Source: Crocosphaera chwakensis CCY0110
Lineage (GTDB): Bacteria; Cyanobacteriota; Cyanobacteriia; Cyanobacteriales; Microcystaceae
Reading direction: 5' to 3'
NCBI RefSeq assembly: GCF_000169335.1
Contig: NZ_AAXW01000003.1
Location: 1 to 64,000, forward strand
DNA length: 64,000 bases
Position 1 is the first letter of the stretch. Every line of letters begins with the position of its first letter. Position numbers and translations under genes: made by a program. Positions 53,457 through 63,105 of this stretch are shown here, piece by piece. The notes under the pieces were generated by a model. It did no database searches. It was not told the origin of the DNA and saw nothing but the letters and a program-made list of their open reading frames with translations.

Positions 53457-54939
53457 AGTCTGGCTTAACTCCCATCATTAATAAACCAATTTTTTCTACA
53501 TCAGTATTAGGATTAATGATATCTATAAACTGTCCTCGGTAAATAATAGCCAAGCGATCGCTCATTTTTCTCACTTCTTCTAATTCTGTGGAAATATACA
53601 AAATAGCTGCGCCGTTTTCCCTTGCTTTTAATAATTGTTGTTGAATATATTCTGTTGCTACAATATCAAGTCCTCTGGTGGGTTGCATAGCAATAATTAA
53701 TTGTGAATGATTAGACAATTCACGAGCTAAAATAATCTTTTGTTGGTTTCCTCCTGATAGTTTACCAACAGTAATATTGGGTTCAACGCCTCGAATATCA
53801 AAGTCATTAATCACTTCATTTTCTCTAGTTTGAATAGCTTTTTTTTGAAGCATTCCCCATTGATTAAAAGGGTAAGAATAATATTGTTTTAAAATCAAGT
53901 TTTTACCAATAGTTAAGGAAGAAACTAATCCTGTTGTTTTTCTATCTTCAGGAATATAAGCGATAGATAATTGTTTAATAATGTCTTCTGTTGTCCAATT
54001 AGTAATATCAATCTCTTTATATTGAATTTTACCCTTTTTAGCTTTAATAAAACCCATAATTGCTGAGACTAATTCTTGTTGTCCATTACCATCAACCCCT
54101 GCTACTCCTAATATTTCTCCTGCTTTTATTTGAAAGGAAATATTGTCAAGGTTTTTAACCACTAAATTATCAACTTTTAAGATGGTTTCGGTATAAGATA
54201 ATGTTGTTTTAGTTAAATTAATTGTTTTATATTCCCCAATCATCATATTAGCTAGTGTTTGAGGATTAAGATTTTTATTTTCAAAGGTATTCATAAGTTT
54301 TCCCATTCTTAAAACTGTTATAAAATCACACAATTTGATAACTTCTTCTAGTTTATGACTAATAAAGATAATCGTATTCCCTTTATTAACTAATTGACGT
54401 AAAATCTTAAAAAAGTTATTAATTTCAGCAGGGGTTAATACTGCGGTGGGTTCATCTAAAATTAATAGTTTTGCCCCTCGATATAATACTTTTAATATTT
54501 CGACTCGTTGTTGCATCCCTACTGATATATTTTCTACTTTAGTATCTAAGTTAATTTCTAAACCATAATTGTCAATTAATTCTTGAATTTCTAATGTTTT
54601 TTGTTTTAATTTCAGTCTATATTCTCCTTGGGTTCCTAAGATAATATTCTCTAACACAGATAATTGAGGAACTAGCATAAAATGTTGATGAATCATACCA
54701 ATTCCCTGATCAATAGCACTTTTAGAAGAGTTTATTTTAACTAGCTGATCATTGATATAAATTTCTCCCTCATCAGGACGATATAAACCAGATAATATAT
54801 TCATTAATGTGGTTTTCCCTGCGCCATTTTCCCCTAAAATAGCATGAATAGTTCCTTTGTTAATCTTTAAGGAAATATTATCATTAGCAGTAAATGAGCC
54901 AAATTTTTTTGTAATATTCTTTAAACTTAATTCAACCAT
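53455..54939 (-). CDS. ABC transporter ATPase with two nucleotide-binding domains (nucleoside/BMP type)
   Basis: A 494-residue double ATPase from the ATG at 54939 (MVELSLKNITKKFGSF); the frame is open to a TTG at 54987. The first half has Walker A LGENGAGKTT, signature ISVGMQQRVEILK and Walker B LLILDEPTAVLTP. The second has a degenerate Walker A (GVDGNGQQE), signature LSGGNQQKIILARE and a modified Walker B IIAMQPTRGLD. This pattern, with an inactive-looking second site, is typical of the sugar/nucleoside class. It lies 25 bp after the BMP-type binding protein in the same operon. The two permease genes expected for such a system are not here. Confidence 0.9.
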   Translation of the reverse strand: MVELSLKNITKKFGSFTANDNISLKINKGTIHAILGENGAGKTTLMNILSGLYRPDEGEIYINDQLVKINSSKSAIDQGIGMIHQHFMLVPQLSVLENIILGTQGEYRLKLKQKTLEIQELIDNYGLEINLDTKVENISVGMQQRVEILKVLYRGAKLLILDEPTAVLTPAEINNFFKILRQLVNKGNTIIFISHKLEEVIKLCDFITVLRMGKLMNTFENKNLNPQTLANMMIGEYKTINLTKTTLSYTETILKVDNLVVKNLDNISFQIKAGEILGVAGVDGNGQQELVSAIMGFIKAKKGKIQYKEIDITNWTTEDIIKQLSIAYIPEDRKTTGLVSSLTIGKNLILKQYYSYPFNQWGMLQKKAIQTRENEVINDFDIRGVEPNITVGKLSGGNQQKIILARELSNHSQLIIAMQPTRGLDIVATEYIQQQLLKARENGAAILYISTELEEVRKMSDRLAIIYRGQFIDIINPNTDVEKIGLLMMGVKPD

Positions 54940-55012
54940 TTTGATATCTTCAATTGTCATTCCAAGGAAACGATGATAGTGTAACAAAATAATCCATCAT
55001 AAATTACCTTAT

Positions 55013-56104
55013 CTAAGAGACAGTTTTATTGACACAAAGGGTTGATTTTCCATTTTCTTCGCACGGTTCAAAAGTTATTTTTTTAGTCACAATTTCTTCT
55101 TTAACATTGTTGATTTCACTAATCATTTTGTCAGTGACAACTTCGTTAAATTCTCCTAAATATAAGATATCAGGATAATCTAAACCTAAACTATAAATTT
55201 TACCCTCTAATTCATTTTTATTCGCTAATTCTGCCAGATAATTAATAGCTAAATCCAAACGTTTAACAGGAGTCGTTAATACAGCTTGAGGGGCAATAGT
55301 TAACTGATCAACCGTATTTCCAAAGGCATAAATCCCTTTTTCTTGTGCCGTTTGTAATACCGCAGGAGAGGCATTATCTAACCATTGATAAACCACATCT
55401 GCACCAGACGAAATTAAGGCTAAGGTTGCTTCTTTAGCTTTAGCTGCGTCATTCCAATCTCCTGTATAACTAGAGGTAATTTTAATGTTAGGATTAATGG
55501 ATTTTGCCCCTAGTTCAAATCCCCTTAATTCTTCATCTGTTGCTTGAAAAGATTGGGCAGTAATGTAAGCCATTTGATTGCTTTTTGTCATCATTGCCCC
55601 TAATATTCCACAAAGGTAACTTCCTTGTAAATGATCGATGCGTAAAGAGGCTATATTTTCCCCTTCTACTGCCCCATTTACCCCGATAAAAAAGGTGTTG
55701 GGGAATTGTCCAGCTACCTGTTGAATGGCTGCGTCAAATTGTCCCCCATGAGCATAAACTAAATTATAACCCCGTCGTGCAAAATCGGTCAGAGTTTCTG
55801 CTTGATCAGCTTGGGAAACTTGTTCAACATAGGCTATTTCTGTCCCTAATTTTTCTTCGGTTAATTTAACGCCTTCATAACCAGTTTGATTCCATGCTTT
55901 ATCCGTTATAATGCCTGGTAAAACAATAGCTATCTTTAGAGTTTTTGGGGTTTCTGTTGTTTGTTTTTCTTCAGTTGAGGAGGTAGGGACTTCTGAATTG
56001 GTCAAAGTTGAATTATTGTTATTGTCACAAGCTTTTAGAATTAAGCTTCCGAATAAAGCTGAGGTAAATCCTAAAAATTGTCTACGTTTTAATGATGATT
56101 TCAT
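55013..56104 (-). CDS. BMP-family (PnrA/BmpA-type) solute-binding lipoprotein
   Basis: A 363-residue binding protein. The N-terminus MKSSLKRRQFLGFTSALF has a twin-arginine-like RRQFLG motif, followed by SLILKAC, a lipobox with Cys at about 26. The mature part has KIAIVLPGIITDKAWNQTGYEG, GYNLVYAHGGQFDAAI, IASLRIDHLQGSYLCGILGAMMTKSN and the purine-nucleoside-site-like GADVVYQWLDNASPAVL, as in the BMP family. Probable ligand: nucleosides or related compounds. Gene order lepB-BMP-ATPase, with 2 bp between lepB and this gene. Confidence 0.9.
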   Translation of the reverse strand: MKSSLKRRQFLGFTSALFGSLILKACDNNNNSTLTNSEVPTSSTEEKQTTETPKTLKIAIVLPGIITDKAWNQTGYEGVKLTEEKLGTEIAYVEQVSQADQAETLTDFARRGYNLVYAHGGQFDAAIQQVAGQFPNTFFIGVNGAVEGENIASLRIDHLQGSYLCGILGAMMTKSNQMAYITAQSFQATDEELRGFELGAKSINPNIKITSSYTGDWNDAAKAKEATLALISSGADVVYQWLDNASPAVLQTAQEKGIYAFGNTVDQLTIAPQAVLTTPVKRLDLAINYLAELANKNELEGKIYSLGLDYPDILYLGEFNEVVTDKMISEINNVKEEIVTKKITFEPCEENGKSTLCVNKTVS

Positions 56105-56106
56105 TA

Positions 56107-56703
56107 TTATATAATTGTGCTTAAAATACTACCAATACGTTGCCAAGGAAAGAAGCGAAAAATAGCATGGCCGATAACATTTTTCTCAGGCAAAAATCCC
56201 CATACATGGGAATCATTACTATTATTTCGATTGTCTCCCATAACAAATAAATAACCTTCAGGAACTTCAACAGATTCTAAGTTATAATGAGGAGATTCTA
56301 ATATATAATTTTCATTGAGGAGTTGATTATTGACATACACTTTACCATCTTTAACAGTAACACTGTCACCACCTTTAGCGATAATTCTTTTAATAAAAGC
56401 TTGATTTCTTTGATAGCCTTGCAGTTGTAATTGCATGGGAGGTTCAAAAACGATAATATCCCCTGGTTGGGGAGAATGAAAATAATAAGAAACTTTTTCA
56501 ACAACTAAGCGATCGCCAGTTGCTAATGTGGGATACATAGACTCAGAAGGAATATATCTGGGTTCAGCTATAAAAGTCCGAATAACAACAGCTAAAATAA
56601 TAGCAATGACTAATATTTGTATATTTTCCCAGATAGTTTTCCAAGTCGTATTTTTTTTGTTTGAGATTGAGTTAGATTGTTCTTTTTCTTGATCGATAGT
56701 CAT
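56107..56703 (-). CDS. lepB: Signal peptidase I
   Basis: A 198-residue type I signal peptidase that cuts signal peptides at the outer face of the membrane. One membrane helix (about 28-46) is followed by the catalytic Ser motif PSESMYPTL (Ser55) and the general-base Lys in FIKRIIAKGGD (Lys105). The C-terminal box GYLFVMGDNRNNSNDSHVWGFLP is the family signature. Its stop is 2 bp before the BMP gene's start on the same strand, so it heads a mixed operon. Confidence 0.95.
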   Translation of the reverse strand: MTIDQEKEQSNSISNKKNTTWKTIWENIQILVIAIILAVVIRTFIAEPRYIPSESMYPTLATGDRLVVEKVSYYFHSPQPGDIIVFEPPMQLQLQGYQRNQAFIKRIIAKGGDSVTVKDGKVYVNNQLLNENYILESPHYNLESVEVPEGYLFVMGDNRNNSNDSHVWGFLPEKNVIGHAIFRFFPWQRIGSILSTII

Positions 56704-56772
56704 AAAGATAGTTTTAGTTTTTTTTATTATAACCTTTCTAGAGTCAGTCAGTTCTCTACTTAATTATTATTA

Positions 56773-57603
56773 TTAATTAAGTTGTTTTTTAGCTTGTTGC
56801 CAAAGCTTTTCTAAGTCTTCTAAATCATAATCTGTTAAGGGGCGATTAGCAAACTTTTCCATTTTAGAAAGCCTTTGTATAAACCTTTTATTGGTTCCTG
56901 CTAAAGCTTCTGAAGCATCTAAATTGTACCATCTTGCAATATTAATAATAGTAAACAATAAATCACCTAATTCTGATTGTTGATGAGCTTTATTATCAGT
57001 TTCTAAAGATTCTTTAAACTCTGTTAATTCTTCATTAAACTTTTCCCAAACTCCGTCTATATTTTTCCATTCAAAACCAGCTTTTGCTGCCTTTACTGAT
57101 ATTTTACTACTGGCCATTAAAGGGGGTAAGGTACGATTATATCTCTCTAATTTTCGACTCAATAATTGAGCCATTTCTGGGGTTTCTCCTTTTTCTTCTG
57201 CTTTAATTTTATCCCAATTTTGACGTACTTCTTCGCTATTTTCCACTGCTACATCACCAAACACATGAGGATGACGGCGGATCAATTTTTCTGTGATGCC
57301 TTCTGCTACTTCTTGTAAGTTAAAATAACCGTAATCTTGGGCTATTTGTGCTTGTAATACTACTTGTAATAATAAGTCTCCTAATTCTTCTACAATAGCT
57401 TTTTGATCTTCACTTCTAATAGCATGAACCACTTCATAAGCTTCTTCTATCACATAAGGTATCAAAGTTTGGGGAGTTTGGGCGAGATCCCAGGGACATC
57501 CCCCTTCAGGCGATCGCAGTTTTGCCACCACATTGATCAGATGGTTTAATGCGTCTAATATGGCGTGGTAGGTTTGAGTTTGGCTGGTTTGGGGGTTAGA
57601 CAT
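56773..57603 (-). CDS. mazG: Nucleoside triphosphate pyrophosphohydrolase MazG
   Basis: A 276-residue enzyme that hydrolyses (d)NTPs to NMP and pyrophosphate. It has two MazG domains. The first (about 20-130) has CPWDLAQTPQTLIPYVIEEAYEVVHAI and EELGDLLLQVVLQAQIAQDYG with the metal-binding Glu/Asp. The second (about 170-270) has EFKESLETDNKAHQQSELGDLLFTIINIARWYNLDASEAL. Length is normal. It lies 69 bp upstream of lepB on the same strand. Confidence 0.94.
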   Translation of the reverse strand: MSNPQTSQTQTYHAILDALNHLINVVAKLRSPEGGCPWDLAQTPQTLIPYVIEEAYEVVHAIRSEDQKAIVEELGDLLLQVVLQAQIAQDYGYFNLQEVAEGITEKLIRRHPHVFGDVAVENSEEVRQNWDKIKAEEKGETPEMAQLLSRKLERYNRTLPPLMASSKISVKAAKAGFEWKNIDGVWEKFNEELTEFKESLETDNKAHQQSELGDLLFTIINIARWYNLDASEALAGTNKRFIQRLSKMEKFANRPLTDYDLEDLEKLWQQAKKQLN

Positions 57604-57674
57604 TAATAGTAATAATAAAACTCACTCATCTATTGTTAACCAACTTTGTCTTTTTTTCAATCATTTCATTTAAT

Positions 57675-58790
57675 TTACTTTGTAGCTTCTTTTATCTTAG
57701 CTTGGGCTAAGGATAATAATTCTTGTGCCTCATTATAAACAGTTGTTCCTGTTTCTACTTGTTTTAATTTTTCGATGTTACCTTGCATTTTACTGATAAA
57801 TAGTTGACGTTGTTTTTTTTCAACTCCATTAGCAAATTGTTCTTGTAGATTTTGAATTTCTTTTTTCGCTACATCTAAAGCTTCTACTGATTCTTTTTCC
57901 ACTTTACTACGCAATTTTACAATACTAGAATTAGTTTCGTATTCTGCTAATAAAGCTTGAGTTTCTAAATAGCCTATATCGTCTTGAGAAATAGTTTCTA
58001 AGCGACTAATGGCTTTTTGCCAAAGTTGTTGACATTCTTCCCATTTATTGACAGAATGGGGAGGATTTTTACATAATTTAGTTGCTGATAAAGAAAAGTT
58101 TTTCGCTACAGTTATCATGGTGTCAGTTTGTTGGTTTTCTGTCATGCTTCCTGTGACAGCTTGAAAGTCTCTTTGATAACTTTCTAATTTTGAACTCACT
58201 AAAGTTGCTGCAAAGGTTTGAGGGGGTAATTGTTGTAATTCGTCTAAAGATTGCTGCCAACTGGTAACAATGGTTTGTTTTTCTTTTAGTTGGGTTGCTT
58301 GTTGATAGTTCTCTTTTGCTTGTTGTAAATTAGTTTCTGCTTTTTGATAAGTATTAAAAGCATTTTTTTGTTGAAAAATAATAGCTTCCATTCTACCTAT
58401 TGTTTTTCTGGCTGCTTCAAATTCATCGATGGTAAACTGCCAACTGCAACTAAACATTTGACAGTATCTTTTAGGTTCATAACCAATAAACCAAACGGGT
58501 AATTTATCTAAATTTTCTTGTGCTAATTTAACCTTTTCTTCCCCTAATTTGATATCATCAAAACTAGAAATATGATGAATCAGTTGATCTGCTTGTTCTA
58601 CATGAGCGATCGCTTTTCGATAATGATGATCCATTTCAATATAACTTGGTAATAATAAGAGGGGAGCAACTTTTGAAACGGGACGACGTATCATAGGGTA
58701 AGGTAAGTTAACTAGGGAAATTAATCCTACTAAACCTGCACTTGTAACCGTTGTAATACCTAAACCCCAAACAATTAATTTTAATTTCAT
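57675..58790 (-). CDS. Membrane-anchored coiled-coil protein, unknown
   Basis: A 371-residue protein from the ATG at 58790 (MKLKLIVWGLGITTV). One N-terminal membrane helix (about 5-27) is followed by long helical stretches rich in Glu/Gln/Lys with heptad spacing (YQKAETNLQQAKENYQQATQLKEKQ, SVEALDVAKKEIQNLQEQFANGVEKKQ). Two Cys in CQMFSC (about 108-113) and later Cys may pair. It is probably extracytoplasmic. Similar cyanobacterial proteins are common, without assigned function. Next to lnt and mazG on the same strand. Confidence 0.7.
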   Translation of the reverse strand: MKLKLIVWGLGITTVTSAGLVGLISLVNLPYPMIRRPVSKVAPLLLLPSYIEMDHHYRKAIAHVEQADQLIHHISSFDDIKLGEEKVKLAQENLDKLPVWFIGYEPKRYCQMFSCSWQFTIDEFEAARKTIGRMEAIIFQQKNAFNTYQKAETNLQQAKENYQQATQLKEKQTIVTSWQQSLDELQQLPPQTFAATLVSSKLESYQRDFQAVTGSMTENQQTDTMITVAKNFSLSATKLCKNPPHSVNKWEECQQLWQKAISRLETISQDDIGYLETQALLAEYETNSSIVKLRSKVEKESVEALDVAKKEIQNLQEQFANGVEKKQRQLFISKMQGNIEKLKQVETGTTVYNEAQELLSLAQAKIKEATK

Positions 58791-58847
58791 CTTTCGCAAT
58801 AATTGGTAAACTCATCATTAGTATTCCCAATATTGATGAATTTATTA

Positions 58848-60419
58848 TCATAAAATTAACTTAATTAAGCATAATATTCCTGCAGCAATACTTAAACTAA
58901 GGGTTAACCAGTCTCCCCATTGAACATACAAAGTTTCGGTATTTCGAGGATAAATAATCCCTTGATGTAATTGATAAGTATTGATATCGGATATCCATAA
59001 AGTGTCCCCTTTTGGGTTAACAATAGCAGAATAACCAGTATTAGTTGCTCTTGCCATCCATCTATCAGTTTCAATGGCGCGAATTACATCTTGTGCATGA
59101 TGTTGTGCCGGCATAATTTGACTATAATGGGCATTATTAGAAGCTGTAATTATAAACTCTCCACCCGCTTTTGCTTGACGACGAAAATGTTCACTAAACG
59201 CAGATTCATAACAAATTCCTGTGATTGCCTGACCGAAAGGGGTATTAAATTTTTGGTCAGTTGTTCCTGCTATTAAATGACTATCTAAGGGAGATAATCT
59301 ATCAATTAATTTTCCTAAAATATCTTCAAAGGGAATATATTCCCCCAGAGGAACTAATTTTACTTTATCAAAACGACTCACTACTTTTCCTGTTTCTGTA
59401 ATCATAAATAGGCTATTGGTATAACTTGTATTTTGACTCCCAAATGCCCCAAGAATGACAGGGATTTTTTGTTCTAAAATAGCAGAATAAAAAGAACTAT
59501 TATTAATAATATAATCTAAATTAAAAGGTAAAGCCGTTTCTGGTGTTATAATTAGATCAACGTCTTGATTACTGAGTTTTTTATATCCTGTTGTATAACC
59601 TTCAATTGCTTTTCTTAACCCTTCAGGATAAAGTTTTATAGTATTAGGAATATTTCCTTGAATAATACCTACATTGATCGCTTTATCTAGATTATTAATT
59701 AAAGGTTGTTTATATAAAGAAAGTCCCGCTAAATGTAAACCAATAATTCCAAATAAAGAAGTTAAAACTAATAGGAAAGATTGTTTTTTGTTTTGATAAT
59801 AAATTAAAATAGACTCCGCAAATAACCCATTAATTCCTACAATAGCAGCAGTAACAGTGGAATAACCTGATAATTTTGTTAATTGCAAAATGATTAAATT
59901 ATTAGGACTTTGAGTATAAGATAAAGAAGTCCACCATAAAGCCCCTTGATTCCACAATAATTCTAATATACACCAAATAGCAACCCCAAAAATAACTCTT
60001 ATTATAGATTGTAAAAGATGACTTCTAATACCCGTTTCCTTAATACCAATAAACCAACGAAAAATGATTGACCAAACTGTAACCAATATCGCTCCCCAAA
60101 TAGTAATAAATAACCAACAAAAAAGAGCAATTAATAAACTAAAAATCCAAGGAACCCCCATCCAAGTCATAGGATGAATTCCCGTGATCCAAAATAAACC
60201 GAATCCATGATAAGCGAATCCCCAAACAAAAGCGATTAGGTTTTGTTTGTTAATAAGAATGTTGCTAAGTAAGGAATTTTTTTTGTTGTAAGTCTTTTCA
60301 CCAGAAACAGTTAATAACCATAAAGGAATTAACGCAATCCAAGCTAAATAAAACGCAGAAAAAGGAGCCGTTGTCAACCCCATTAATAAACCACTGATAG
60401 CAACTAATAAAATTTTCAT
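58848..60419 (-). CDS. lnt: Apolipoprotein N-acyltransferase
   Basis: A 523-residue inner-membrane enzyme that adds the third acyl chain to lipoproteins. The N-terminal half has about six membrane helices (LLVAISGLLMGLTTAPFSAFYLAW, VWGFAYHGFGLFWITGIHPM). The nitrilase-like domain (about 245-480) carries the triad: Glu in IITPETALPF, Lys in FDKVKLVPLGEYIPFED, and Cys in TGICYESAFSE. The end has a last helix (LTLSLSIAAGILCLIKLIL). The two lipoprotein binding proteins in this window are possible substrates. Confidence 0.93.
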   Translation of the reverse strand: MKILLVAISGLLMGLTTAPFSAFYLAWIALIPLWLLTVSGEKTYNKKNSLLSNILINKQNLIAFVWGFAYHGFGLFWITGIHPMTWMGVPWIFSLLIALFCWLFITIWGAILVTVWSIIFRWFIGIKETGIRSHLLQSIIRVIFGVAIWCILELLWNQGALWWTSLSYTQSPNNLIILQLTKLSGYSTVTAAIVGINGLFAESILIYYQNKKQSFLLVLTSLFGIIGLHLAGLSLYKQPLINNLDKAINVGIIQGNIPNTIKLYPEGLRKAIEGYTTGYKKLSNQDVDLIITPETALPFNLDYIINNSSFYSAILEQKIPVILGAFGSQNTSYTNSLFMITETGKVVSRFDKVKLVPLGEYIPFEDILGKLIDRLSPLDSHLIAGTTDQKFNTPFGQAITGICYESAFSEHFRRQAKAGGEFIITASNNAHYSQIMPAQHHAQDVIRAIETDRWMARATNTGYSAIVNPKGDTLWISDINTYQLHQGIIYPRNTETLYVQWGDWLTLSLSIAAGILCLIKLIL

Positions 60420-60446
60420 TGTTAGCTGTTAATAATTGATAGAAAC

Positions 60447-60486
60447 TAGGGGTCAATACTTCGACTTCGCTTAGCATTGACCCCTA
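60447..60486. repeat. Hairpin (11-bp stem) upstream of lnt
   Basis: TAGGGGTCAAT and ATTGACCCCTA form a perfect 11-bp inverted repeat with an 18-nt loop (ACTTCGACTTCGCTTAGC). The loop is the TCGACTTCGC type found in scattered cyanobacterial repeats. It lies between the Cys-rich exported protein and lnt. It could act as an attenuator or terminator on the minus strand, but no T-run follows. Confidence 0.6.
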
Positions 60487-60513
60487 TCATATTTGTTATG
60501 TTTATTATAATGA

Positions 60514-61056
60514 TTATTCAGTATAAGCAGGAAACAAACTACGAGGAAAATCTTGTGCTGATAGACAAATATCCATCGCTTTAACGGCACTCATCTCATT
60601 CACTTCGTTCGCGGTGGCAATAACACATTCAGAATAAAAACCAGGTCGTAAACTCGCACGACAGGAATTTAATAAAGTTAATAAATTAATTTCTTCGGTA
60701 TCAGTTTCTGAATCAACCACTGCTAAACTAGGAAGAGCATTATAAATATCAGCAACACAGTTTCCTAAATCAATAGGCCGTCTAACCTGAAAACAAGCTC
60801 TTACAGAGTCATTTCCATTAATAGGCGTTGCATTTGCTATAATGCTGACACATTCGGATAATTCTTTAGGAATTAGCGCATCAGAACAAGCAATAGACGC
60901 ATCTTCTCCTGATACGTCGAACTTTTCTAGTTGAGTAATACACACACTATACTGGTTCCAATTACCGGCTTTTACAGGAACTGTAAACAGCAAGAAACCC
61001 AGAGAAATTGGAAACACTCCTAACCCACGCAATAAATGATTTAATGACATGATCAT
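60514..61056 (-). CDS. Exported Cys-rich protein with internal repeats, unknown
   Basis: A 180-residue protein with a signal peptide (LLRGLGVFPISLGFLLFTVPVKAG). The mature part has regularly spaced Cys residues in units of about 45 residues (SVCITQLEKF...ASIACSDALI, SECVSIIANATPINGNDSVRACFQ, GNCVADIYNALP, SECVIATANEVNEMSAVKAMDICLSA). Each unit pairs ECV-type and AC/IC-type cysteines, probably as disulfides in the periplasm. No family recognised. It is the promoter-proximal member of the run with lnt on the minus strand. Confidence 0.7.
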   Translation of the reverse strand: MIMSLNHLLRGLGVFPISLGFLLFTVPVKAGNWNQYSVCITQLEKFDVSGEDASIACSDALIPKELSECVSIIANATPINGNDSVRACFQVRRPIDLGNCVADIYNALPSLAVVDSETDTEEINLLTLLNSCRASLRPGFYSECVIATANEVNEMSAVKAMDICLSAQDFPRSLFPAYTE

Positions 61057-61130
61057 AACTATTTAAGACAGTATCAAAATCCAATAGATAAATCCCTTGG
61101 ATTTTAACAAAAGATTTGATCAAGTTACGA

Positions 61131-61730
61131 TTATAGTTCAAAATTCTCTGTAAACCATTGACGAGTCATGGGTTGTTCAATCATTAACCCTTCTCCCCCT
61201 AATACGTCTAAGGGTTCTCCATCAACAGATAACCATAGTTTAGCATCAGGATTTAGACTGGTCGCAGTATACAATAGCTGTCCTAATCGTCCCATCATGG
61301 ATGCACTACCGCCTCCTGTGGTAAATTCAGAGGAGAGATTAAGATGAACCCCTTTATCGTCCAATTTTAAGCTTAATAGCTTGGTTTGTGCGGGAATGGT
61401 GGTATCATTTTCAGAACTATCAGGCCCTGATAATAAGTCTTTAACCGCAGTTTCTAAGACTTCTTGATCACTTAAAGACTTTTGTAGATTTAAAGGACTC
61501 TCCTTTAATTTTAGGCGATCGCCGGTAGCATCTAACCAGTAAACTTGTCCTCGTTGTTCGGTGTCAGAAGGTTGACTGATAGGACTTTCTGTGGGGGTTG
61601 GAGTGTCTGTAGATTTGGTTAAAGTATGAACGGCCCACCAAGTAGCGACAGTTCCGGTGGTTAGCATTGCTGCAATAATTCCAGCAATAAAGCCGATAGA
61701 GGAACGATTTTGACGATTATTATCTTGCAT
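61131..61730 (-). CDS. GerMN-domain protein
   Basis: A 199-residue protein with a signal anchor (SIGFIAGIIAAMLTTGTVATWWAV, about 11-34). A Thr/Pro/Ser-rich linker follows, then a GerMN domain (about 58-180): GQVYWLDATGDRLKLKESPLNLQKS, LETAVKDLLSGPDSSENDTTIPAQTKLLSLKLDDKGVHLNLSSEFTTGGGS and LGQLLYTATSLNPDAKLWLSVDGEPLDVLGGEGL. GerM-type domains occur in spore and cell-envelope proteins. Here the role is probably in the periplasm or wall; it is a conserved cyanobacterial family. Confidence 0.85.
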   Translation of the reverse strand: MQDNNRQNRSSIGFIAGIIAAMLTTGTVATWWAVHTLTKSTDTPTPTESPISQPSDTEQRGQVYWLDATGDRLKLKESPLNLQKSLSDQEVLETAVKDLLSGPDSSENDTTIPAQTKLLSLKLDDKGVHLNLSSEFTTGGGSASMMGRLGQLLYTATSLNPDAKLWLSVDGEPLDVLGGEGLMIEQPMTRQWFTENFEL

Positions 61731-61834
61731 ATTATTGTCCTCTTAAAGTTTTTTTATTCTTAAAGACGATTCTAGCGTAGATAACAGTTCCTTGTGGTGT
61801 CATTAATTATCAATAATTAATAATTAACCATTGA

Positions 61835-62638
61835 TTATTCTTCCGATGGACTCAGGCGGAAAAAGGCAGCAATATCTAAGGTTTCGTCGTTAAGATTTAG
61901 CTTTAAAATCCTCACTAAAAATCCTTGATCAGCAAAAAGGTCTAAGGTTAATCTTTCGCTAATTCCTGCTAGTATTATATTAGCAAATCGTGAAGAGAGT
62001 TTTCTATCATTAATAATCGCACTCAGATCGGTTAATTTAATCTTTTTTCCTTGTTCTATGTCAAAAGCAACTTCTGCTGCAATATCTAACTGATTCGGTT
62101 CTTCTCCTTCTAATGCTTCTTGTTCTAATTCAATTTCTAAAGCTAGACGATTTTCTGTCATAAAATTAATTTGTAATTTTAAAATTTTAAATCGAGGAGC
62201 TTCAGGAGGTAAAATAGTATCAATTAATCCTTGTAATTGTTCTCTAATACTATAAGCTTCTAATGCAGAATTAAGATCATCTTCTTCTATAACCAGATGA
62301 ACTGCTCCTTGAAAGGGTTTATTTAGAGCCGATTGGATACTTTTAATCCCTGCTACCTCTTGAGCTTTATTAATATCAATATCAATAGAATCCGTTTCTA
62401 ACTCAAAAGTATCTATTCTTAAATTATCAATAATTTCTATCCCACGACTAGCAATCCGAACCCGATCAATTTTTCCTGACACAGCTTGATAACTGGGTGT
62501 ATTATCAATCCTAACTGCTAACGCTTCTACGCTAGAAACTTGAGACCGTAATCTATTAGCCACCACCGTATCAACCACAAATCCGATAGGGGAAAGAATC
62601 GTGATCAAACTGGACAAAAAAATAGTAAAAACTTCCAT
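61835..62638 (-). CDS. DUF2993 (LmeA-like) lipid-binding domain protein
   Basis: A 267-residue protein with an N-terminal hydrophobic stretch (VFTIFLSSLITILSPIGFVVDTVVA). It is followed by a DUF2993 domain: RLRSQVSSVEALAVRIDNTPSYQAVSGKIDRVRIASRGIEIIDNLRIDTFELETDSIDIDI. The C-terminal half continues in short beta segments. The family is predicted to bind lipids between membrane layers. It lies 104 bp upstream of the GerMN gene on the same strand, with the DUF3067 gene 44 bp before it. Confidence 0.85.
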   Translation of the reverse strand: MEVFTIFLSSLITILSPIGFVVDTVVANRLRSQVSSVEALAVRIDNTPSYQAVSGKIDRVRIASRGIEIIDNLRIDTFELETDSIDIDINKAQEVAGIKSIQSALNKPFQGAVHLVIEEDDLNSALEAYSIREQLQGLIDTILPPEAPRFKILKLQINFMTENRLALEIELEQEALEGEEPNQLDIAAEVAFDIEQGKKIKLTDLSAIINDRKLSSRFANIILAGISERLTLDLFADQGFLVRILKLNLNDETLDIAAFFRLSPSEE

Positions 62639-62682
62639 AAAATAAGCGTATTTAATTCATTTTCATAGAGGATAACACAGAA

Positions 62683-62997
62683 TTAATCTTCTAAAATCCA
62701 TTCTGAACTTTTTTCTCCTAAATCGAGGGGAATACTCACTGCTTTTCCGAGACGGGGACGCTCGTTTGTGGTTTCCAAATAGCTAATAATTTGTTGTTGA
62801 CTTCCCCAAGCGGTTAGATAGTTTGCGATCGCATTCAAATGTTCAAAATATTCTTGTTCACTCATAGGGAAAGATGCTTGTTCGAGATACTTCCACATCA
62901 CCTGACAAAAAATCTTACCTTTAACCTTTCTTAGCTGCATATCATAGGATCTTCCCCATTTACTGTACAATAATTGGTGTAGGTCTTGTCCCGTCAT
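62683..62997 (-). CDS. DUF3067 protein
   Basis: A 104-residue cyanobacterial/plastid family protein. It starts MTGQDLHQLLYSKWGRSYDMQLRK and includes FCQVMWKYLEQASFPMSEQEYFEHLNAIANYLTAWG. The ending GKAVSIPLDLGEKSSEWILED is typical. I use the ATG at 62997; earlier in-frame GTG/ATG codons at 63015-63012 exist. Function unknown; conservation in oxygenic phototrophs suggests a photosynthesis-related role (inference). Confidence 0.88.
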   Translation of the reverse strand: MTGQDLHQLLYSKWGRSYDMQLRKVKGKIFCQVMWKYLEQASFPMSEQEYFEHLNAIANYLTAWGSQQQIISYLETTNERPRLGKAVSIPLDLGEKSSEWILED

Positions 62998-63105
62998 TCT
63001 GGTTCCCTTCATCACAACACTACTTCTTATTGGTTATAACAGAAATAACAGTTATCAGTCATCAGTTATCAGTTATTAATTTTTTAAAATTTTTAATTAT
63101 TAGTT

